The notes under the pieces: model-generated | The model's database searches: none | Seen by the model: the letters and a program-made list of their open reading frames with translations, nothing else | What the model was told of the DNA's origin: nothing | Program-made: the position numbers and the translations under genes | NCBI RefSeq assembly: GCF_024666525.1 | Contig: NZ_CP088294.1 | Location: 4,030,001 to 4,094,000, forward strand | Direction: 5' to 3' | Source: Pseudomonas sp. J452 | GTDB taxonomy: Bacteria; Pseudomonadota; Gammaproteobacteria; Pseudomonadales; Pseudomonadaceae | DNA: 64,000 bases | Shown: positions 8,448-17,752 of the stretch, piece after piece | How the letters are laid out: every line of letters starts with the position of its first letter | Position numbering within the stretch: position 1 is the stretch's first letter

Positions 8448-8875
8448 ATCTGTTGATCGGCCTGCCGGTGACCCTGCTGTGCCTGCTGTTGCAGGCCGTG
8501 GTGGTCGCCCTCAGCTTGCGCCGCTATGTCGAGTTCCGCCGCAACCTGCACACCCCCTCGCCAGGCAGCACCATCCTGATCCTGGGCCTGGTGATGCTGC
8601 TGATGCTGTTCGGCAACTTCCTGCAGATGGCCATCTGGGCCCAGTTGTTCGTCATGCTCGGCGAGTTCGAGAGCTTTACCCAGGCCCTGTATTTTTCCGG
8701 CGTGACCTTTTCCACCCTTGGTTACGGCGATCTGGTGCTGTCCAAGCCCCGGCAACTGCTGAGCGCCCTGGAGGCGGCCAACGGCATCTTGATGTTCGGC
8801 GTGTCCACCGCCGTGCTCACCGCCGCCCTGCATGATGTGATCAAGCACTACACCGAGAGAGCCAGTGACTCTTGA
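8438..8875 (+). CDS. Two-helix ion channel protein (potassium-channel pore family)
   Basis: A 145-aa membrane protein with an N-terminal helix pair and a pore module near residues 75-125 whose selectivity filter reads STLGYGDLV, as in potassium channels. There is no voltage-sensor block and no cytoplasmic RCK domain. It overlaps the end of the DUF2955 gene by ten bases, so it is the fifth member of the operon. A passive channel inside an efflux operon may balance charge or pH during export; that role is inference. Confidence 0.8.
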   Translation: MFMNLLIGLPVTLLCLLLQAVVVALSLRRYVEFRRNLHTPSPGSTILILGLVMLLMLFGNFLQMAIWAQLFVMLGEFESFTQALYFSGVTFSTLGYGDLVLSKPRQLLSALEAANGILMFGVSTAVLTAALHDVIKHYTERASDS

Positions 8876-8886
8876 GGCGGGGCGCC

Positions 8887-9432
8887 TCAGTCGGCAGCGA
8901 AGCCCAGACTGATGGACACCAGCACCTGCTGCTCGGGATCGTCGCCCAGGTGGTAGTCCGGCGCCGGGCCGTAGCCCAACCAGAGCTGTTGGCCGTTCTT
9001 GATCCGCACATCGGAACGCTCGTCGCCATCGCCCTCCAGCCCAGCGAGCAAAGCGCTCACCTGCGCGCGCGGCATGCCCAGGCGCAGCCGGTCATCGACC
9101 ACGAAGCCTTGCATGTCGGCCCTCGGCTCGACTTGCTGCAACCAGCCGAGGAACAGGTCTGAAGTGAACTGCTCCTGCTTCCAGCAGCGCACCTCGCGCA
9201 GCCTCTCACCCTCGAACGTCAGCAGCAGGGCATTGCCATAGAGCAGGCCGCGCCGGCCCTGGCGCAGCGGCAGTTCGGCCGTGGGCGGCCCCAGCCGCTC
9301 GACGAAAGCGGCCTTGGGTGCGCTGGGCGGCAGACCGAACACGGCCTTGCCGACATGCACCTGCAACTCGGCGCGAGCCACCCCGGCACCAGCCAACAGC
9401 AGCAGGATTGCCACCAGTTTCAGCATGTTCAT
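8887..9432 (-). CDS. Hypothetical periplasmic protein with signal peptide
   Basis: A 181-aa protein with a clear Sec signal (MNMLKLVAILLLLAGAG, cleavage near ARA-EL). The start at 9432 is preferred over the ATG at 9438, because GGAG abuts the latter but stands six bases before the former. The mature part is rich in charged beta-strand-like segments; I do not recognise a domain. The gene is convergent with the efflux operon (11 bases apart) and has no obvious partner. Confidence 0.7.
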   Translation of the reverse strand: MNMLKLVAILLLLAGAGVARAELQVHVGKAVFGLPPSAPKAAFVERLGPPTAELPLRQGRRGLLYGNALLLTFEGERLREVRCWKQEQFTSDLFLGWLQQVEPRADMQGFVVDDRLRLGMPRAQVSALLAGLEGDGDERSDVRIKNGQQLWLGYGPAPDYHLGDDPEQQVLVSISLGFAAD

Positions 9433-9474
9433 CGCCATCTCCTTTGACTGTAGTGTTTAAGCAGACACAAAAAA

Positions 9475-9493
9475 GCCGGGCTAAAGACCCGGC
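9475..9493 (-). terminator. Terminator of dcd
   Basis: GCCGGG / CCCGGC stem with a seven-base loop, followed on the minus strand by TTTTTTGTGT. Confidence 0.8.
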
Positions 9494-9514
9494 CTTTCTA
9501 TGCCACAAGCGTAA

Positions 9515-10081
9515 TCAGGTTTTCGGCAGCGTCACGCCGGTCTGGCCCTGGTACTTGCCGCCACGGTCGGCGTAAGACACTTCGCACTCTTCGTCGGACT
9601 GCAGGAACAGCATCTGCGCCACACCCTCGTTGGCGTAGATCTTCGCCGGCAGGGTGGTGGTGTTGGAGAACTCCAGGGTCACGTGGCCTTCCCACTCGGG
9701 CTCCAGCGGAGTGACGTTGACGATGATGCCGCAGCGCGCGTAGGTGCTCTTGCCCAGGCAGATGGTCAGCACATCACGCGGGATGCGGAAGTACTCGACG
9801 GTACGGGCCAGGGCGAAGGAATTCGGCGGGATGATGCACACCGGGCCTTTGACATCGACAAAGCTCTTCTCATCGAAGTTCTTCGGATCGACGGTGGCCG
9901 AGTGGATGTTGGTGAAGACCTTGAACTCGTCGGCGCAGCGTACGTCGTAGCCGTAGCTGGAGACCCCGTAGGAAATCAGGCGCTCGGCGCCTTCGGTGCG
10001 CACCTGGCGCTCGACAAAGGGCTCGATCATCCCGTGCTCCTGGGCCATGCGGCGAATCCACTTGTCCGATTTGATGCTCAT
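9515..10081 (-). CDS. dcd: dCTP deaminase
   Basis: Converts dCTP to dUTP and ammonia, the main source of dUMP for thymidylate synthesis in proteobacteria. The 188-aa length is that of the homotrimeric family. Diagnostic blocks are SSYGYDVRC near residue 41, the substrate loop KSTYARCGI (111-119), and [16 protein letters not shown] (123-138), whose last Glu is the expected catalytic residue. A terminator follows. In Pseudomonas it is normally next to apbC and metG, as here; an REP hairpin separates it from apbC. Confidence 0.95.
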   Translation of the reverse strand: MSIKSDKWIRRMAQEHGMIEPFVERQVRTEGAERLISYGVSSYGYDVRCADEFKVFTNIHSATVDPKNFDEKSFVDVKGPVCIIPPNSFALARTVEYFRIPRDVLTICLGKSTYARCGIIVNVTPLEPEWEGHVTLEFSNTTTLPAKIYANEGVAQMLFLQSDEECEVSYADRGGKYQGQTGVTLPKT

Positions 10082-10165
10082 GGCGGGCGTCCTGACTCAA
10101 GGTGTGGTGAAAAACTGAGCGCGCATCTTACCGGGAGGCAAGGCGCGCTTCAAAGGCCCCTCGTC

Positions 10166-10234
10166 TGTAGGAGCCAGCTTGCTGGCGATCAGTGCTCGGT
10201 AAGCCCTGGGATCGCCAGCAAGCTGGCTCCTACA
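10166..10234. repeat. REP hairpin (GGAGCCAGCTTGCTGGC type)
   Basis: Two inverted copies of TGTAGGAGCCAGCTTGCTGG-type sequence facing each other over about 20 bases. The same unit recurs at 11396 (half), 42749, 56790 (fragment) and 63932. This is the REP/REPIN class common in Pseudomonas, mobilised by RAYT transposases elsewhere in the genome. Confidence 0.85.
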
Positions 10235-10243
10235 AAAGCGGCA

Positions 10244-11338
10244 TCAATCGTCGCTGATCTCGATATTCGGCATCGCACTGGCCCCCAAGCCACTCTGGGC
10301 GATGCGCGCACCGACGCAGCGGGCCATTTCCTGGTAGATCATGGCGATCTGGCTTTCCGGGTCGGCGATGGTGGTCGGCTTGCCGCCGTCCGACTGCAGG
10401 CGAATAGCCATCGACAGCGGCAGCGAGGCCAACAGGTCGACGCCGTACTGGCTGGCCAGCTTCTCGCCACCACCTTCGCCGAACAGATGCTCGGCATGGC
10501 CGCAGTTGGAGCAGATATGCACGGCCATGTTCTCCACCACGCCGAGCACCGGGATATTGACCTTGCGGAACATCTCCACGCCCTTTTTGGCATCCAGCAG
10601 AGCCAAGTCCTGCGGGGTGGTGACGATCACCGCGCCGGCCACCGGTACCTTCTGCGCCAGGGTCAGCTGGATGTCGCCGGTGCCCGGCGGCATATCCACC
10701 ACCAGGTAGTCGAGATTGTCCCAGGCGGTCTGGGTGATCAGCTGCAGCAGCGCGCCGGAGACCATCGGCCCGCGCCATACCACCGGAGTGTTCTCATCGG
10801 TGAGGAAGGCCATCGACATGACCTGCACACCGTGGGCTTCCAGCGGCACGAAGAACTTCTCGTCGCGCACCTTCGGCCGAGTGCCTTCGGCGATGCCGAA
10901 CATGATGCCCTGACTCGGGCCGTAGATATCCGCGTCGAGGATGCCAACCCGCGCACCTTCGCGGGCCAGGGCCAGGGCCAGGTTGGCCGCGGTGGTCGAC
11001 TTGCCCACCCCGCCCTTGCCGGAAGCCACGGCGATGATGTTCTTCACATTGGCCAGCGCCGGCACCTGGGCCTGCGCCTTGTGCGCCTCGATCACGCAGT
11101 CGACCTCGACCTTGGCGCTATCGATGCCTTCGACCCCTTCCAGAGCCATCTGCAGCATCTGCGCCCAGCCGCTCTTGAACAGCCCGGCGGCGTAACCCAG
11201 CTGCAGGCGTACCTGGACCTTGCCGCCGTCGATAGCGACATCGCGCAGGCAGCCGGCGCTGACCGGATCTTGATTGAGGTTGGGGTCGGTGAACTGGCGC
11301 AGGGTCGCTTCGACCACTTGGCGGGTAACGGCGCTCAT
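10244..11338 (-). CDS. apbC: Iron-sulfur cluster carrier protein ApbC/Mrp
   Basis: P-loop ATPase that binds and hands over [4Fe-4S] clusters in the cytoplasm. The 364-aa chain has an N-terminal MIP18/DUF59 domain (1-85), a deviant Walker A SGKGGVGKST at 106-115, the switch region PPGTGD near 217-222, and the cluster-binding pair Cys276/Cys279 in HICSNCGH. Length and order are standard for the Mrp/NBP35 family. It is divergent from metG, as in many gamma-proteobacteria. Confidence 0.93.
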   Translation of the reverse strand: MSAVTRQVVEATLRQFTDPNLNQDPVSAGCLRDVAIDGGKVQVRLQLGYAAGLFKSGWAQMLQMALEGVEGIDSAKVEVDCVIEAHKAQAQVPALANVKNIIAVASGKGGVGKSTTAANLALALAREGARVGILDADIYGPSQGIMFGIAEGTRPKVRDEKFFVPLEAHGVQVMSMAFLTDENTPVVWRGPMVSGALLQLITQTAWDNLDYLVVDMPPGTGDIQLTLAQKVPVAGAVIVTTPQDLALLDAKKGVEMFRKVNIPVLGVVENMAVHICSNCGHAEHLFGEGGGEKLASQYGVDLLASLPLSMAIRLQSDGGKPTTIADPESQIAMIYQEMARCVGARIAQSGLGASAMPNIEISDD

Positions 11339-11395
11339 GGGGCAACTCCGAAAGGCTGAGCAAAACAGGCCGGCATCTTACCCCAGCAAGGCTGT

Positions 11396-11419
11396 TGTAG
11401 GAGCCAGCTTGCTGGCGAT
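11396..11419. repeat. Half REP unit
   Basis: A single arm of the 10166-type REP sequence, without its inverted partner, in the apbC-metG divergent region. Confidence 0.75.
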
Positions 11420-11533
11420 GCTTCTGCACTGCCTGCGCTCGTCCCTACCGCTGAAGGCCGCCACGGGTGAAAAAAAACCGCCGCGCCTATATAGTTGCCG
11501 GCTTCCCTCGTAACACCAGTGCAGCCGATCATC

Positions 11534-13576
11534 ATGTCCGAAGCCCGCAAGATTCTCGTTACCAGCGCCCTGCCCTACGCCAACGGCTCGATTCACCTTG
11601 GCCACATGCTCGAATACATCCAGACCGACATGTGGGTGCGCTTCCAGAAACTGCGTGGCAACCAATGCATCTACGTCTGCGCCGACGACGCCCACGGCTC
11701 GGCGATCATGCTGCGCGCCGAGAAGGAAGGCATCACTCCGGAACAGCTGATCGCCAACGTACAGGCCGAGCACAGCGCCGACTTCGCCGACTTCCTGGTC
11801 GACTTCGACAACTTCCACTCGACCCACGCCGAAGAAAACCGCGAGCTGGCCACCAGCATCTACCTCAAGCTGCGTGACGCCGGGCATATCGCCACCCGTT
11901 CGGTGACCCAGTACTTCGACCCCGAGAAGGGCATGTTCCTCGCCGACCGTTTCATCAAGGGCACCTGCCCGAAATGCGCGGCCGAGGACCAGTACGGCGA
12001 CAACTGCGAGAAATGTGGCGCCACCTACGAGCCGACCGAGCTGAAGAACCCGCGTTCGGCCATCTCTGGCGCCGTGCCGGTGCTGCGCGACTCCAAACAC
12101 TTCTTCTTCAAGCTGCCCGACTTCGAGGCCATGCTGAAGACCTGGACCCGCAGCGGCACCCTGCAGGACGCCGTCGCCAACAAGATCGCCGAATGGCTGG
12201 ATGGCGGCCTGCAGGAGTGGGACATCAGCCGTGACGCGCCCTACTTCGGCTTCGAGATCCCCGACGAGCCGGGTAAATACTTCTACGTCTGGCTGGATGC
12301 GCCGATCGGCTACATGGCCAGCTTCAAGAACCTCTGCAGCAAACGCCCGGAGCTGGACTTCGACGCGTTCTGGAACAAGGACTCGACGGCCGAGCTGTAT
12401 CACTTCATCGGCAAGGACATCGTCAACTTCCACGCCCTGTTCTGGCCGGCCATGCTCGAAGGCGCCGGCTACCGCAAGCCGACCGCAGTCAACGTGCACG
12501 GTTACCTGACGGTGAACGGGCAGAAGATGTCCAAGTCGCGCGGCACCTTTATCAAGGCGCGTACCTACCTGGATCACCTGAATCCGGAATACCTGCGCTA
12601 CTACTACGCCAGCAAGCTGGGCCGCGGCGTCGACGACCTTGACCTGAACCTGGAAGACTTCGTGCAGAAGGTCAACTCGGACCTGGTCGGCAAGGTGGTC
12701 AACATCGCCAGCCGCTGCGCCGGCTTCATCCACAAGGGCAACGCCGGCGTGCTGGTCGATGCCAACCCCGAGCCGGAACTGTGGGCCGCCTTCCAGGCTG
12801 CCGCGCCGAGCATCGCCGACGCCTATGAAGCCCGCGATTTCTCCCGCGCCATGCGCGAGATCATGGCCCTGGCCGACCGCGCCAACGCCTGGATCGCCGA
12901 CAAGGCGCCGTGGGCGCTGAACAAGGTCGAAGGCAAGCAGGCCGAGGTGCAGGAAATCTGCGCCCTGGGCGTCAACCTGTTCCGCCAGTTGGTGATCCTG
13001 CTCAAGCCGGTATTGCCGAAGCTGGCCGCCGACGCCGAGGCCTTCCTCAACGTCGCCCCGCTGAGCTGGAGCGATCTGGGCACACCGCTGGCCAACCACC
13101 AGCTGAACCCATTCAACCCGCTGCTGACCCGCATCGAACCAGCGAAGATCGAAGCCATGACCGCCGCCTCCAAGGAAGACCTCGCCTCTACCGAAGCCCC
13201 GGCCGCACCCTCCGGCAACGGTGAACTGGCGAAAGACCCGCTGGCTGCCGAGATCGCCTTCGACGCCTTCGCCGCCGTCGACCTGCGCATCGCCCTGATC
13301 GAGAAGTGCGAGTTCGTCGAAGGCGCCGACAAGCTGCTGCGCCTGACCCTGGATATCGGCGATGAGAAGCGCAACGTGTTCAGCGGCATCAAGAGCGCCT
13401 ACCCGGACCCAAGCAAGCTGGAAGGCCGCCTGACCCTATACGTGGCCAACCTGGCCGCACGCAAGATGAAGTTCGGCATCAGCGAAGGCATGGTCCTGGC
13501 CGCCGGACCGGGTGGCGAAGAAATCTACCTGCTCAGCCCGGACAGCGGCGCCAAGCCGGGGCAGCGGGTCAAGTAA
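11534..13576 (+). CDS. metG: Methionyl-tRNA synthetase
   Basis: Charges initiator and elongator tRNA-Met. The 680-aa protein has the class I HIGH signature as SIHLGHM (residues 19-25), four zinc-ligand-type cysteines in TCPKC and NCEKCG (from Cys145), KMSKS at 331-335, and a C-terminal EMAP/Trbp111-type tRNA-binding domain (about 575-680) that supports dimerisation. The ATG at 11534 matches the usual start [18 protein letters not shown]; an in-frame ATG at 11495 would add 13 residues without support. A TATATA-like -10 element precedes the gene near 11490. Confidence 0.97.
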   Translation: MSEARKILVTSALPYANGSIHLGHMLEYIQTDMWVRFQKLRGNQCIYVCADDAHGSAIMLRAEKEGITPEQLIANVQAEHSADFADFLVDFDNFHSTHAEENRELATSIYLKLRDAGHIATRSVTQYFDPEKGMFLADRFIKGTCPKCAAEDQYGDNCEKCGATYEPTELKNPRSAISGAVPVLRDSKHFFFKLPDFEAMLKTWTRSGTLQDAVANKIAEWLDGGLQEWDISRDAPYFGFEIPDEPGKYFYVWLDAPIGYMASFKNLCSKRPELDFDAFWNKDSTAELYHFIGKDIVNFHALFWPAMLEGAGYRKPTAVNVHGYLTVNGQKMSKSRGTFIKARTYLDHLNPEYLRYYYASKLGRGVDDLDLNLEDFVQKVNSDLVGKVVNIASRCAGFIHKGNAGVLVDANPEPELWAAFQAAAPSIADAYEARDFSRAMREIMALADRANAWIADKAPWALNKVEGKQAEVQEICALGVNLFRQLVILLKPVLPKLAADAEAFLNVAPLSWSDLGTPLANHQLNPFNPLLTRIEPAKIEAMTAASKEDLASTEAPAAPSGNGELAKDPLAAEIAFDAFAAVDLRIALIEKCEFVEGADKLLRLTLDIGDEKRNVFSGIKSAYPDPSKLEGRLTLYVANLAARKMKFGISEGMVLAAGPGGEEIYLLSPDSGAKPGQRVK

Positions 13577-13631
13577 AGGAAAATCGCGTTGCCACCGAGA
13601 GCAGTGGCAACGCAATTAGTCAGCTTCCGGC

Positions 13632-14165
13632 CTAAGAGCAGGTACCGGTGTTGGTTGTATTCACACTGGTCCGCCCCATGGTGGAGACCGTCACCACGCG
13701 TTCCTGCGTGCCCACTGACGGGCTTGCCCGGCATACCGTTGCCGAGATTCCAGGCCCCAGGCCATTGGCTGCAAAAGTCAGGCTGGTTGCAGCAGAATTC
13801 ACAAGATAGCCCGTGTTGACTGCCGGCCAGGCATGCACGACCACGTCGTCACCGCCACCCAGGGCTGCATCCGGCCCTAGACTAACCACCAACCACCCCT
13901 GCTCCCAGCTACCGGATGTCGTGCAGCTCACACCATCCGCAGACATGCACAAGCGCACCTGACCATTGCGCTTGAGCGCCTCGCTACGCGCCAAACGAGC
14001 CGCAGCAGCAAAATCATTGGAGTAGGTGCGCAAGCGGCTACCCAGGATAAAGCTGTCGAACGCCGGCAAGGCAATGGTTGCCAATATGCCCAGGATTGCC
14101 ATCGCAATCAGTAGCTCCACCAAGGTAAAGCCACTGCTGCGCTTCAGAGCGGACCAGATACTCAT
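13632..14165 (-). CDS. fimT: Minor pseudopilin, GspH/FimT family (FimU/FimT-like)
   Basis: Type IV pilus minor pilin of 177 aa. A type III signal is cleaved at SSG-FTLVELLIAMAILGI, with Glu at +5 of the mature form, followed by the hydrophobic stalk. A C-terminal pair of cysteines could form the disulfide loop (SCTTSG and GTCS). The start at 14165 has AGGAG seven bases upstream. It is the last gene of a six-gene operon and starts 11 bases after pilY1. Whether it corresponds to FimU or FimT of P. aeruginosa cannot be decided by eye. Confidence 0.85.
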   Translation of the reverse strand: MSIWSALKRSSGFTLVELLIAMAILGILATIALPAFDSFILGSRLRTYSNDFAAAARLARSEALKRNGQVRLCMSADGVSCTTSGSWEQGWLVVSLGPDAALGGGDDVVVHAWPAVNTGYLVNSAATSLTFAANGLGPGISATVCRASPSVGTQERVVTVSTMGRTSVNTTNTGTCS

Positions 14166-14175
14166 CTGCATGCTC

Positions 14176-17100
14176 CTAGTGCTCGATGTTCCAGTACACC
14201 CGCGACGTCGGCTGAGTCAGCGACGGCGGTGTAACCGGTGGACTACCTTCCAGCGGAGAATCCGGATTGGCGCCAATCACGAAGGGCACGGTCGTGCCAT
14301 CGTCCAGGGTCACCATACCGGCCACTGGCGAAGGCGGCAGACCATCACCCGCGAGATCCGCGAAGCGAATGCCATCTGGCCCCTCTGCATCCTCGTAGCC
14401 GATGTTGTAGACCCGCGACTCACCCAGACTCGAACAGGTTCCTGGCGTCGCCACGGCCGGCTGGTGGGTACTGAAGGTCACCAACCCGAACACGGTAATG
14501 GCCGAGGTCACCACCTGCTCGGTAGAGGTCATGCCCAGATACCAGCCCTTTTTAGCAGCCAGATCCGTAGCAGAGGGCGTAGCGTCCGTCAGGATTGGCA
14601 GAAGCGAGTCCCGGCAGATCACTGCACTGCCACAGGTGCCACTTTCCGAGGTCAGCCAGGTCGCATCGGCAGGCTGATCCTTAACCATGAAGAAGTAATT
14701 GCTCACGCTGGCGGCACCGGTATAGCTGAGCAGCGGTTTTTCACGATCGCCACTGCCCATCAGCACCAGATAACCACCAGCATCGGATACCACATCCGGA
14801 GCGAACATGAACTTGCGATTATTCGTGCAGCTGGCCGTGTCATTGCAGCCCAGCGAGGCCAGCTTGGTCATCGACCAGGATGCTGGCGCCAGGTTGCCAA
14901 TGGTGATGCGATACAGGTTACCGCCCAGGTCTACGGCGTAGGCGTAGATCGCCTTGCCGGAGCTGTCCGGCACCACGGTGACATCGGCAATCACCCCACG
15001 GTCGGTGGTGAAGGTCTGCAGCAGGGCACCGCTATCGGCATCCAGCACATAGATCTTGTTGCCCTTGTTGGATGATGTGCAGGTATTGGGATCGCCATCC
15101 TCACAAGTGTCGTAGCCACCGCCCATGATCAGCATGTTGCTGGCACCCGCACCATAACCAGCAGACTTGAGTGCTTTCGGCGAAGACCAGGTCTGGCCGA
15201 TGCCACTGAAACCGGTGGTACAGCCGGTATCATCGACAGTTCCGCTAGTCGGGAAATTACTCGGGCAGCCTTTCTTCCACTTCAGGCTCGGCGCGACCGG
15301 GTTGGTCACATCGAAGGCATACAGCACACGCCCGCCACGGCGCATGGTGGCGTACAGCCAGGCACTGCTGCTTTCCCTGATCGCCGTTACCGGGCCATCG
15401 AAGCCATAGGGCTTGGGTAATGGCGCCGGGCTGGTGATAGTGGTACCCGCGAAGCTGACGCTGACCGTGTTGTCGTACAGGCGCTTGATGCTGCTGTAGA
15501 ACTCCGGCGCCATAAATGACCAGATCTCGCGGCCCGCGGCATAGCCGCTAAAACTGCTATCCCGATCGCCATTCACCGCACGTAGCAGGCCATCGTTGCC
15601 ACCGTAGAACACCACTACATCGGGGCTGGCATCGGTGCCGTAGTTGATCGCCACCGGCCGTGAATGCACCACATCGCCGTGTGCAGAGGCGCGGATATCG
15701 GTGGTGATCGGACTTCCGCCACCATCCAGATTGCCATTCTCGTTTTGCAAGTCCTGACCCAGCGCCCAGTTAATCAGGCTGGTTCTTTCCGTGGTACTCG
15801 AAGCACCCAGAAGAGCCTGGGTAATGGCACTGTTGGCATCATTGAAGGTAGTCAATGAAGTACAGGAGGCGAAGGTCGGCGAGCAGGTATTGACCGTGCG
15901 CGCCGAGCCCTGTCGCAGGCTATAGGCCTGGGCGCCCTTCTCGACGATATTGCCGTCCGGATAGTTGGAGCTAGCCAGGGTAGCCGCGTCAGGCAGGCCC
16001 GCGCCCCCCAGGCACTCGCCGCGCGGTGAGAAGCCCCAGTAATTATCGGTCGTATTGGGTGTCCAGAAACTACGGGCGCACTCCAGGATAAAACCGGTAC
16101 CGGAGTTGATCGCACTGTTGCTGTTGGCATCCAGCAGCCTCAGATCGGTATTGACCAAGCCCAGCTTGTACTGCTTGAGGTTGCCCAGCCAGCGCGGCAT
16201 ACCATCGGCGTCCGGGCGGAACATGCCTACATACACCTGGTTGAGGTAAGTACCCTGGGTATTGACGCTGACCGGCAAGCTGACCGAGGCAAACACGCTG
16301 TTGACCGACTGGATCTCGGAGAAGATGGAAGTCAAGGCATCGGCGATCTGCGTACCACTGCTGCTGACGCTAAAATATTTGCCGCTGCTGACCCGCGCCA
16401 CGCTCTGCAACAACGCGGTCCAACCGGGACCCTGGCCAGTGGTGATCTTGTCGATGTCGACGGTGTAGCTGGTAATGCCCAGGCTGCTCTTCTTCATGAA
16501 GCGCGACCACTCGTCAGCCACGTTGTCCTGTGAACCACTGGGTGAAATGGCGATGGCGGTGGTCGCCCCACCCGCAGCAGCCAGCGCAGCGGTAGCCTGA
16601 TTGATGTCCGAGGTGTTGTCCTGCGCCGCACCGTTGCTGATATAGATGATGAAGTTCTTGGCGCAGCCGGTCACGATCGGGTTGTTGTACGTGGTGGAGG
16701 TCTTGCTTGCCAGGGCATTGCCCGCCAGCGCATAGATGGCATTGGATTGTGCGGTGCCGCTGACGTTACCGGTGTAGTCGGTCTTGACCTTGTTGTTACC
16801 GGCATGCGGGGTGCCGGCGGAGAAATACAGATATGCCTCCTCCATCGCCTTGCTGATCTTGCCGCCGTTGGACTTGTCACCATTCTTGTTGAGGCTGCCG
16901 ACCAGATCCTGGAACTTCAACTTGTTGGCCGCCGAAAAGGTACGGATTGCCGCACGCACATAGGCACCGTCATTGCCCGAGTTACCGGCGCCAGTCTCGG
17001 TAAACAGCATCAGGCCGATACGGAACTTGTCGGCAGGCAGGGCATTGACCACCGACGTCAATGCCGCCATCTCGTTGGTAAAGGGCGTGTTCCAATTCGC

Positions 17101-17244
17101 CGTGTTGTCCAGAATGATCAGCACATTGGGCGCATCGGCACCTGACGGCGGATTCGCAACGAACAGATCGATATCTTCGGCCAGCGCCGAGGTACCCGCC
17201 CCGAGACTTGCGAGGAGTAGCACCCAACCGAATATGGACTTCAT
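14176..17244 (-). CDS. pilY1: PilY1-like type IV pilus tip adhesin
   Basis: A 1022-aa secreted protein. The Sec signal peptide (MKSIFGWVLLLASLGAG) shows that the start is the ATG at 17244. The N-terminal half is a von Willebrand A-like domain (about 35-330) in which the metal-site motif reads LDNTANW rather than DxSxS. The C-terminal half is a PilY1 beta-propeller with blocks such as VVFYGGNDGLLRAVNGD and KGNKIYVLDADSG, and a possible calcium loop near EDGDPNTC. PilY1 proteins cap the pilus with minor pilins, control retraction and mediate adhesion. It sits between pilX and the FimT-like gene. Confidence 0.9.
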   Translation of the reverse strand: MKSIFGWVLLLASLGAGTSALAEDIDLFVANPPSGADAPNVLIILDNTANWNTPFTNEMAALTSVVNALPADKFRIGLMLFTETGAGNSGNDGAYVRAAIRTFSAANKLKFQDLVGSLNKNGDKSNGGKISKAMEEAYLYFSAGTPHAGNNKVKTDYTGNVSGTAQSNAIYALAGNALASKTSTTYNNPIVTGCAKNFIIYISNGAAQDNTSDINQATAALAAAGGATTAIAISPSGSQDNVADEWSRFMKKSSLGITSYTVDIDKITTGQGPGWTALLQSVARVSSGKYFSVSSSGTQIADALTSIFSEIQSVNSVFASVSLPVSVNTQGTYLNQVYVGMFRPDADGMPRWLGNLKQYKLGLVNTDLRLLDANSNSAINSGTGFILECARSFWTPNTTDNYWGFSPRGECLGGAGLPDAATLASSNYPDGNIVEKGAQAYSLRQGSARTVNTCSPTFASCTSLTTFNDANSAITQALLGASSTTERTSLINWALGQDLQNENGNLDGGGSPITTDIRASAHGDVVHSRPVAINYGTDASPDVVVFYGGNDGLLRAVNGDRDSSFSGYAAGREIWSFMAPEFYSSIKRLYDNTVSVSFAGTTITSPAPLPKPYGFDGPVTAIRESSSAWLYATMRRGGRVLYAFDVTNPVAPSLKWKKGCPSNFPTSGTVDDTGCTTGFSGIGQTWSSPKALKSAGYGAGASNMLIMGGGYDTCEDGDPNTCTSSNKGNKIYVLDADSGALLQTFTTDRGVIADVTVVPDSSGKAIYAYAVDLGGNLYRITIGNLAPASWSMTKLASLGCNDTASCTNNRKFMFAPDVVSDAGGYLVLMGSGDREKPLLSYTGAASVSNYFFMVKDQPADATWLTSESGTCGSAVICRDSLLPILTDATPSATDLAAKKGWYLGMTSTEQVVTSAITVFGLVTFSTHQPAVATPGTCSSLGESRVYNIGYEDAEGPDGIRFADLAGDGLPPSPVAGMVTLDDGTTVPFVIGANPDSPLEGSPPVTPPSLTQPTSRVYWNIEH

Positions 17245-17269
17245 GGCCAATACCTCGTACCAAAACGCA

Positions 17270-17752
17270 TTAATCAGGACACAGGATTTGCTTTTGTGAA
17301 TCACTGAGCAGCACCCGTACACCCGAGCGCACTTGCACCGCAGCCCCGGTAACTGGGTCATCCACATTCGCCTGCATGGCGAAAACGGTATTCCAGGTGT
17401 TGCTGGAAATCCCGATCAGGGTCACGCTGCTGGGAGCGGCGCTGGTCGCCATGGTGGCGCGCGCGCAAACCGGCTCAGAGACCGCAACCTGGTACTCGCT
17501 GACGTTGTCCCGGTTGATATCGACGGCCACGGTCTGGGCTTGCGGGGATGTGGTAAACGCCGAGCCAATCACCTGTTCCAGAGCCGTGTCCGCTGCGGCA
17601 ACCGCCTCGCTACGCCACTGTTGGTTGCTGACCGCATCCAAGCTGCCTGAACTCAAGGTAAAGGCACTGGCCACCAGCAGGGTTACCAGCAGCAACATCA
17701 CCAGGCCGACAACCAGAACCACGCCCTGTTGCGCACGCTGCAAGGTTTTCAT
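17270..17752 (-). CDS. pilX: Minor pilin PilX-like
   Basis: A 160-aa protein that begins MKTLQRAQQG-VVLVVGLVML. This looks like a prepilin-peptidase site but lacks Glu at +5, which several PilX/GspK-type tip pilins also lack. A hydrophobic helix covers 10-34 and the rest is a PilX-type globular domain with cysteines near 98 and the C-terminus. It overlaps pilW by four bases and precedes pilY1 by 25, consistent with assembly of one tip complex. Confidence 0.82.
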   Translation of the reverse strand: MKTLQRAQQGVVLVVGLVMLLLVTLLVASAFTLSSGSLDAVSNQQWRSEAVAAADTALEQVIGSAFTTSPQAQTVAVDINRDNVSEYQVAVSEPVCARATMATSAAPSSVTLIGISSNTWNTVFAMQANVDDPVTGAAVQVRSGVRVLLSDSQKQILCPD

